DNA from: Larix sibirica
Lineage: Eukaryota > Streptophyta > Pinopsida > Pinales > Pinaceae
Length of the DNA: 13,138 bases
Assembly: GCA_004151065.3 (NCBI GenBank)
Contig: NWUY0300052808.1
Location: 2,632-15,769, forward strand
Direction of reading: 5' to 3'
The position numbers were made by a program, and so were the translations under genes. Below are positions 7,851 to 13,138 of the stretch, piece after piece. How positions within the stretch are numbered: position 1 is the stretch's first letter; each line of letters starts with the position of its first letter. Below the pieces are notes generated by a model. The model made no database searches. It saw nothing but the letters and a program-made list of their open reading frames with translations, and was not told the origin of the DNA.

Positions 7851-8286
7851 TTTGTGTAGTCTTAAAGAAATAAAAACTACACTATTGAAGACATCTAGAT
7901 CACCAAATTGGCCCTAGTCCAAAGAGAAGACTAGAACCCATAGCAAAAATAACTGAAATTCCAGAGAAGAAAATCACTTAGAGCAAGGAACCCTACCTCT
8001 TTCAAACTTGAAATTTCCTAGAGTTATCACCATTAGAAACCAATGACCAATGAAACCCTTAAGGGCTTGGAAGTGTCATTAGCAAGCATATCAACTAGTA
8101 GAATTATCTCACCTTTGTGAACAACCCTGAATAAATGGCCCATAAAGAGAGACATATTAGTAACTGCAAACCAAGGGCAAGGGGAATTGAGGCACAAGGG
8201 AGTGTAAAGGCTCCCTCATGCAAAGTTAATATGATGAAGTAACTTGCATGCAATTCAAAATCCATTTGAAGACATGCAGTGCTCTC
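7851..8286 (-). other. Probable untranslated leader of an LTR element; no gene recognised
   Basis: This segment lies between the primer-site match and the gag-like fragment and has frequent stops on both strands. One minus-strand frame (8298-8104, 64 residues) is open but has no motif and overlaps the primer site, so I do not treat it as a gene. Length and position fit a leader of an LTR retrotransposon. Confidence 0.35.
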
Positions 8287-8297
8287 CTCTGATACCA
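8287..8297 (-). promoter_or_regulatory. Candidate primer-binding site for initiator methionine tRNA
   Basis: The minus strand reads TGGTATCAGAG, the 11-base sequence complementary to the 3' end of plant initiator tRNA-Met that most plant LTR retrotransposons use to prime minus-strand DNA. It is preceded directly by CTATCA, and a CA end is what an LTR should have there. No full LTR can be placed: the LINE 2 reading frame runs down to a stop at 8329-8327, only about 30 bases away. The match could be coincidental, but the gag-like fragment on the same side and strand supports it. Confidence 0.55.
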
Positions 8298-8326
8298 TGA
8301 TAGGATTTGAATAAGAGTGTTAAGAC

Positions 8327-8996
8327 TTAGCTATGTTTAACATCATATAACCATGGTAGCCAATACCTCTGGATGGGGTCCCCATTTTTTACCAAGATCC
8401 CCTTATCTAGGTAAACTGCCTCATTTGCTCATCGATCAGCTAAGCCATTATGCAATCTCCTGATGTAGAAAAACTTAACATCATCCATCGTATCAAGATT
8501 CCAAAAAAATATTTGTAAGATTTTATATAACATTGATCCTTCCTTGGATGTCTTTTCCTTGTCTAATTTATCACAAAAAGGGAGTCTCCAAAAATCATTA
8601 TAGTTTTTACCTAGTGGGCTTGGAGGAGGATTGTTACTGAGAATAAACCATATATTTTAGCTTGGTTATTCATTGCTACTCATATTCCCCATGAATAGTT
8701 CACTTCTATATTTCCATTGAGGTATAAGAGGACTCCCCCACACTTGGCACCCTAGGGTTTCCCTTGGAAGGCCCATCGAAAAAACGTTTATGACAATTTT
8801 TTGAGTTGATCCATTCTTGAAATTCTAATTCCCTAAGATCCAGATGCCAATGAAAATCAAAACGAGGTTTTGGAGGGGAAAATTCAGACCGAGGGGAGAT
8901 TCCAATCAACAAATATTGTACCCAAAGGTGCTCTTGGATAGTGATTTTCTCATGACCAATATCATGAATCCATCTTGATTTTAAAGATTTGAGCAT
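8327..8996 (-). pseudogene. LINE 2 ORF2: RNase H, one catalytic residue lost
   Basis: RNase H degrades the RNA strand of the cDNA hybrid. Minus 8996-8706 contains WINSKNCHKRFFDGPSKGNP (near 8810-8750), with the first catalytic Asp in FFDG. After a stop, NNQAKIYGLFSVTIL (near 8675-8630) matches NNxAEYxAL but has Lys where the catalytic Glu belongs. TIMIFGDSLFVINYTRKR (near 8605-8560) keeps the catalytic Asp of the GDS box. Near 8460-8420 RLHNGLAD matches the H-N-x-x-AD end motif. The tail ILVKNGDPIQRYWLPWLYDV ends at a TAA at 8329-8327, which looks like the natural ORF2 end. Stops and frameshifts rule out function. Confidence 0.85.
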
Positions 8997-9020
8997 AAGA
9001 TTTTTTTGCTTGATTGTTGC

Positions 9021-9743
9021 TTATTGGGGATTATAGAATACCGAGCAAAAGACCACCTTATTTCTGGCAAGCCAAATCTTCCAACATATAAACTTTGGGA
9101 GTGAAATCCAAACTCTACACAAAATTAGTTTGTCATGAGGAGAGGCAAGGTAATAAGGTTTCCAATTAGAAAATAGTTGCTCCAGAGGTGAGGAAGAATA
9201 TTTCCCCCCCAATTCAATCAAAGCATCCTCCCATACCTAATGTGCAAAATCACATTCAAAGAATAAATGCATTGTTGTCTCTTCCACCTCAATACATAAC
9301 ACATGTATATATGGCCCATGGATGTTTTTTTTTCTAAGATTTTATGATGTGAGAACTCATTCCATGAGCTAGAACTCCACACAAAGCATTGATTTTTGGA
9401 AGACCGTCTAGATGCCATATCTTCTTCCACATTTTGGATTGAGGGGGCAAAGACCTATTTTTGATAAGCACCTCGTAGCCTTCACGGTTAGAGTAGTATT
9501 CATCCTTACCACTTCCATGACTATCTTTGGAAGAAATGCTAAGACGAGCGACACCTTGAAGCATGGAAAGGAGAGTTGAATAATAGAATTGGAGATTATA
9601 AGGGATCTCAAATTGCTTTTATTTCCTTTATAAACCTGAGGGTTCCCAGTTTGAAATGTCAATAAGGAATTAAATCCTTTATCCATAAACCAGTTCCTTA
9701 ATTCTTCTAGTGTTGGATTTAATGCGAGAGGAGCCTGTCGCAT
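9021..9743 (-). pseudogene. LINE 2 ORF2: connection region and zf-RVT zinc domain
   Basis: Minus 9743-9408 begins RQAPLALNPTLEELRNWFMD and later reads PLNPKCGRRYGI; an overlapping frame (9564-9334) gives the zf-RVT core KMWKKIWHLDGLPKINALCG and VLAHGMSSHIIKS, matching the family pattern W..IW....P.K...F.W.....L.T. Further zinc-region pieces follow on minus 9430-9218. Minus 9221-9021 continues with FICWKIWLARNKVVFCSVF, matching the end pattern W.IW..RN..IF that precedes RNase H in plant LINEs. Overlapping frames show small frameshifts. Not all Cys and His ligands can be followed through the breaks. Confidence 0.8.
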
Positions 9744-10289
9744 AATTATGTCCTTCCATACATAAATTTGTTTACCATTTCTAAGGATCCAAAATATTCC
9801 TACATGGATTAGCTTTCCAACTAATTTGCATAAACTCTAGATGCACGTTCCCCTACCTTCCCATCTATTTTGGTCTATACATCTCTATATTAGGCCCCTC
9901 AAAGACTTTTTCCTTGTAACAACTTTCCACCATTTGTTTTTCCTGGAGAAAAGCCTACACGAAATTCCCCACCCCGAGGCCAAGTTCGTTAATTGCATAT
10001 CTTCTATCCCTAGACCTGCATTGATTGGAGGAGATATAACAATTTCCCATTTGATTAGGTAGAATTTTTCTGATTGGACTTACCCACTTGCTACATGAAT
10101 CTCTGGATTTCCTTATCAGTGTTACTAATAATTTGGACTAGAGTAAGAAGAGTAGAACATTGATATATGGGAAAACATGACAAATTTGACTTGATTAGAA
10201 TAATCTTACTTATAGGGTCCAGCCATTGTGCCCCCAAGCCTGGATTTTTTTTTTTGAATAAGATGAGCCCAATCAACTGATTTAGTGTG

Positions 10290-11519
10290 CTTTAACAAAA
10301 TAATGAGTGCCTGAATATTTGAAGGAGGACCACTAAAATTGCCGTGCAAATCCAAAAACACGAGAGATGCATTGTAATAACATAGCTAGTGTATTCCAAC
10401 TCAAAACTTTACTTTTCCTTGAATTGACTTGCCCTTTTGAGGCTTCAACAAAACATTTTAGGACCTACTTATATATGTATCCATTCATTGTGGATGCTCC
10501 ACCCAAGAAGAGAGTATCATCCATAAACTGGGCATGGATAATAGATTTCACTACTCATGAAATGAGAATGCCTTCTAGATTCCCTTCCCCCATTTCCTTA
10601 TCCAATGTTTTGTTGAGAGTCTCTACCATGATAATACATAAAAATGGAGAGAGGGGGAAGCCATGCATAATAGCTCTTGAAATTTGGAAAAAAAATAGAT
10701 GTTTAGCCGTTAACCAGGGGCACTATTCAAGGTCGCCCTATGCAGGCTTTAATCCACCTAATGAATTTCATTGAGAAACCGAATATTTTTGAAACATAGT
10801 GTATAAACTATGCCTAACTTTGTCAAAGGGATTATCTAAGTCAATTTTAATAACCATACCTTTGTCCCCTTTAGTGTAACTTTAGTGGTTTGCATCCTAG
10901 ACCATAATGATGTTGTCATAAATTTGCCTCTTTTCCATGAACCCCCCCCTTGGTAATCAGAGATTGGCTTGGGAAGGAGAGTCTTGACCCTAGTAGCCAA
11001 GCTTTTTGCCAGTATCTTATACATTGAATTACATATAGAAATGGGCTTGAAGTGTGAAAGTGAGGTGGGCTTTGTCTTTTTGGGAGCTAGAGTTATGAAA
11101 AAATAGAACTTTCCACCCCCAATTTAATCCTTCTCTCTAGTCCATTTTAGCCAAAGTTTTGCAAAGATATAATTTTAAGAAATGCTAACTTGCTTTAAAA
11201 AAGTGGATGGTAAATCCATCTGGGCTAGGGGCTTTGTCTAGCTCCAAACTCCAATGGCCTCCACTATTTCGCTTTTCAAGATCTCCTTTTCAAGAAAGAG
11301 ATTTTTCTTATTGTTTATTATGTTGGGAATATTATGTAGCATCATTTCCTTTGCAATTGGGTTGGTACTACCTATTTTTGTATGTAGGTGCTTAAAATTT
11401 CGATACACCTCTTCCTTCGATGTGATTAAAATATAAAATCTTCCTTCCATTGGAGTCGTAAATTTCCTTGATAGTGTTTTTGTCCAAACTTCCTTAAGCT
11501 TGTCTACGGAAGTATACAC
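10290..11519 (-). pseudogene. LINE 2 ORF2: reverse transcriptase with FMDD box
   Basis: Minus 11519-11238 reads the linker and fingers (LKSEIVEAIGVWS), then after a frameshift ELDKAPSPDGFTIHFFKA (near 11245-11195), the KAPGPDG motif. MYKILAKSLATRVKTLLPKP (11024-10965) is the canonical YKI.AK.LA.R.K..LP.. block; FMEKRQIYDNIIMVQDANH follows. Motif A is IKIDLDNPFDKVR (near 10853-10815). Motif B appears as SRAIMHGFPLSPFL (near 10682-10640; usual form RQGCPLSP). Motif C reads AQFMDDTLFLGGAST (near 10540-10495), so the active-site box is FMDD, with both catalytic Asp kept. At least three frameshifts and many stops break the gene. A poly-T run on the plus strand (10245-10255) lies in the thumb region. 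Confidence 0.9.
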
Positions 11520-11699
11520 TATTTATGTCACCAAATTTTAGACTTAAGGTGCCAAATCTCTTCCTCTTACCTATGTAGATTATGTTTTTTCTTGTCCTAG
11601 CTCTTGCTCCTCCCTCAATAGTTCACTAGTGACAACCTTTCTTTCCGTTTCCACTTATAGGGTCTCAAGATTGGAGTCAGCCTCTTTTCTTTTACTTGA

Positions 11700-12593
11700 T
11701 GAAGACTTGTAATGAATTTTTTCCCATTCCTTCAATCCTCCTTTAACTAATCTCATTTTTTTTCCCTAGATGAATGTCAATGAGCCCTAGATCATAGAGT
11801 TCCATTTGGATTGAATGATTTTCAAAGGCTCATCCTCCTACAACCAAAGAGGATAAAAGTGAAATGGAGTCATACCTAAATCCTCTGCCTCAATGAAAGA
11901 TAAGAGGATATGTTTATGGTCAAAAGCAATCAAAGGGAGGATCTTGGTCTAGATGGAGGAGCCATCTAAGAGATAGGAGTTGTGAATAAGAAACCTCTCT
12001 AATATGGCCACAATATGCCCCACACCAAGCCTACGATTAGACTAGGCGAAAAGCCTTTTTTTTGGAGGAATATTGATCCAATCCCAGTCTGCCAATAAGT
12101 CCTCTAAATCTTCTTTGAACTAATATCTAACCAAGATGACCCCTCTTATTTCTTTTTGAGAGAGAGTTACATTGAAATATTCTGCCACAATGATTTTGTG
12201 GGTTAATTGCCTCTCTTGTAAAAGGGACAATGATCTCCAGGAGTTTATGTTTTCTTCATAGTGATTTGGCACGTAAACATGGCATATTATAAGTATTTCA
12301 TTTGTTTATATGTTCTATAACCCAACCATTAACCAATGTTGTGTTTCTATCTATTATAGTTTCCTAATCACCTTAGCATCCTATAAGGAAACAATTCCCC
12401 CTGTGGCTCCAGGAGCACTTACTGCTCAACCTTCACTTTGTTTACATACTTTCATTACAATACTTAAGGCATCTTCTGCCTCCATTTTGGTCTCTTGGAC
12501 AAGTAGGAGGGAGAGTCTTTCTCATTTGATTAATTCCTTTATTGCTTATACCTTGTTTATGCTCCCCATTTCTATATAGTTCCAGGAGATCAT
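11700..12593 (-). pseudogene. LINE 2 ORF2: EEP-type endonuclease
   Basis: The start is MISWNYIEMGSINKV at 12593, matching the usual ISWNxRGLG opening with the Asn kept. LLVQETKMEAEDA follows (near 12510-12480) and contains the catalytic Glu of the QETK motif. Next come ICHVYVPNHYEENINSWRSL (near 12285-12230; the N-x-Y-x-P region in altered form), AEYFNVTLSQKEIRG (normally GDFN; the catalytic Asp position reads Tyr), LERFLIHNSYLLDGS (normally LDRFL), and IAFDHKHILLSFIE (near 11930-11890), the SDH box with Ser changed to Phe but Asp-His kept. Stops interrupt several times. The domain length is close to that of active L1 endonucleases, but activity is excluded by the breaks. Confidence 0.85.
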
Positions 12594-13035
12594 ATTAATT
12601 AGTGACCATTGGATGGGAGGGACACCACTCCAACTTCATTTCCTAACTTCCTTTTGTTCAAAATTTTCATTGGAGCATTCTTAAATGAGTTCTCTAGCGT
12701 TGCTTGTAGGCCTATAACTTTTTCTTTAGATGTTATCTCTTCTTGCTTTTCTTTTGTGGTTTTCATCCCATATTTTTTGGGGATATCCTTTCTTCCTCTG
12801 ATTTCTTTTTCTCTTATTCCTGTTGTTGCTTGGCCTTCATTCTAGTTACAATGCCATTGGTTGTGGTAGAAGCATTTGCTTGAGATGAAGAAACTTATTT
12901 GATTAGTTATAAAGGAAGCCATGTCCTTTTGTTTCCTTTGAATCCAACCTCTTCTAGGACCGGTTATTCTTGAGATTTGGGCATCTTGCTAGGAGATCCT
13001 AGTGGAACCACTTGAGATCTATATTATGGTCTTTA
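12594..13035 (-). pseudogene. LINE 2: Lys/Glu-rich tail of ORF1 or linker
   Basis: Readable pieces on the minus strand include VLEEVGFKGNKRTWLPL, QANASTTTNGIVTRMKAKQ, a highly charged run with KKKSEEERIPKKYGM, and EEITSKEKVIGLQATLENSF. This is low-complexity charged sequence, as often found at the C-terminus of LINE gag-like proteins. No DUF4283 or CCHC knuckle is in the window, so if it is ORF1 only its end is left. It leads directly into the endonuclease start at 12593. Confidence 0.5.
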
Positions 13036-13038
13036 TTA

Positions 13039-13138
13039 TGTAACAACCCTCATATATGAATATATAGAATATTTAATATAATATAATATAATGTAATATA
13101 ATAGAAAGAAAAATAATAAAAAGAAACATGAAAAAGAA
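13039..13138. repeat. LTR-like TGTAACAACCC start and AT pentamer tract
   Basis: TGTAACAACCC at 13039-13049 resembles the TGTAACACCC that begins many plant Ty3-type LTRs. It falls just where LINE 2 similarity ends. Six TAATA-type pentamers in a row (13074-13103, one TAATG variant) follow, then an A-rich run to the window edge. The element body would lie beyond the window, so the LTR reading is inference; the pentamer tract is directly visible. Confidence 0.45.

Larger units (their letters stand above)
8310..13035 (-). mobile_element. LINE 2: decayed, 5'-truncated non-LTR retrotransposon with RNase H
   Basis: The minus strand holds the full ORF2 order of plant L1-clade LINEs: endonuclease (12593-11700), RT (11519-10290), zf-RVT (about 9743-9021) and RNase H (about 8790-8327), preceded by a Lys/Glu-rich ORF1-like tail up to about 13035. 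Stops and frameshifts occur every few dozen codons, so it is long dead. Its sequence differs clearly from LINE 1 in the shared endonuclease and RT motifs, so it is a separate family and not a duplicate. The 5' end is cut, in line with ordinary 5' truncation. The last reading frame ends at 8327; I could not find a poly-A tail or target-site duplication. Confidence 0.9.

Noticed and set aside
10367-10774. Plus-strand open frame of 135 residues
   Set aside because: It lies antisense to the LINE 2 RT motifs B and C, which are clearly readable on the minus strand.
12310-12845. Plus-strand hydrophobic open frames (12310-12579 and 12609-12845) resembling membrane proteins
   Set aside because: They are antisense shadows of the LINE 2 endonuclease and ORF1 tail; antisense of Lys/Glu-rich coding DNA gives Phe/Leu/Ser-rich peptides.
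2490-13035. LINE 1 and LINE 2 as one duplicated element
   Set aside because: Where both have endonuclease and RT, motif blocks differ strongly (for example LKIDLAKVFDKV versus IKIDLDNPFDKV and different linkers), so they are separate families.
1-13138. CRISPR array, tRNA, rRNA or bacterial operon
   Set aside because: No regularly spaced repeats, tRNA cloverleaf, rRNA core or ribosome-binding-site pattern was seen on either strand.

Overview
This window looks like intergenic DNA from a large, transposon-rich plant nuclear genome. It is AT-rich, has no recognisable housekeeping gene, and is filled with decayed plant-type LINE (L1-clade non-LTR) retrotransposons. Their proteins carry a DUF4283-like domain and CCHC knuckle, an EEP endonuclease, a reverse transcriptase, a zf-RVT zinc domain and a plant-type RNase H. 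The style of the LINE proteins and the degree of decay lean towards a gymnosperm, but that is an impression and not a proof. Nothing bacterial is visible; the long open frames that start at non-ATG codons should not be read as bacterial genes.

Layout. (1) 1-690, plus strand: the only well-kept open frame in the window, an unrecognised 173-residue protein (ATG at 163, TAA at 682-684) in DNA visibly richer in G+C than the rest. (2) 685-2490: no gene recognised; it holds a small perfect hairpin (1085-1107) and a recent tandem duplication of a 131-bp unit (1435-1696). (3) About 2490-6240, minus strand: LINE 1, read from high to low coordinates as a possible N-terminal piece, DUF4283-like domain, CCHC knuckle, endonuclease, and RT up to about motif A/B. 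It is broken by many stops and frameshifts, and its 3' part is missing. (4) About 6240-8297: a mixed segment with a 50-codon minus-strand frame (6420-6572), an AT-rich stretch, a gag-like coiled-coil fragment (7400-7850) and an initiator-methionine-tRNA primer-binding-site match (8287-8297), all consistent with the leader and gag of a decayed LTR retrotransposon on the minus strand. (5) About 8310-13035, minus strand: LINE 2, a different LINE family, with a Lys/Glu-rich ORF1-like tail, endonuclease, RT with an FMDD box, zf-RVT and RNase H in canonical order, all interrupted. (6) 13039-13138: a TGTAACAACCC motif resembling an LTR start, and an AT pentamer tract.

The genes do not form a pathway. 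The window records nested and adjacent retrotransposon insertions, all on the minus strand, next to one plus-strand open frame of unknown origin. I found no convincing new biological system. The most useful targets are the orphan frame at 163-684, the primer-binding-site match abutting the LINE 2 3' end, and the 3'-truncated LINE 1.
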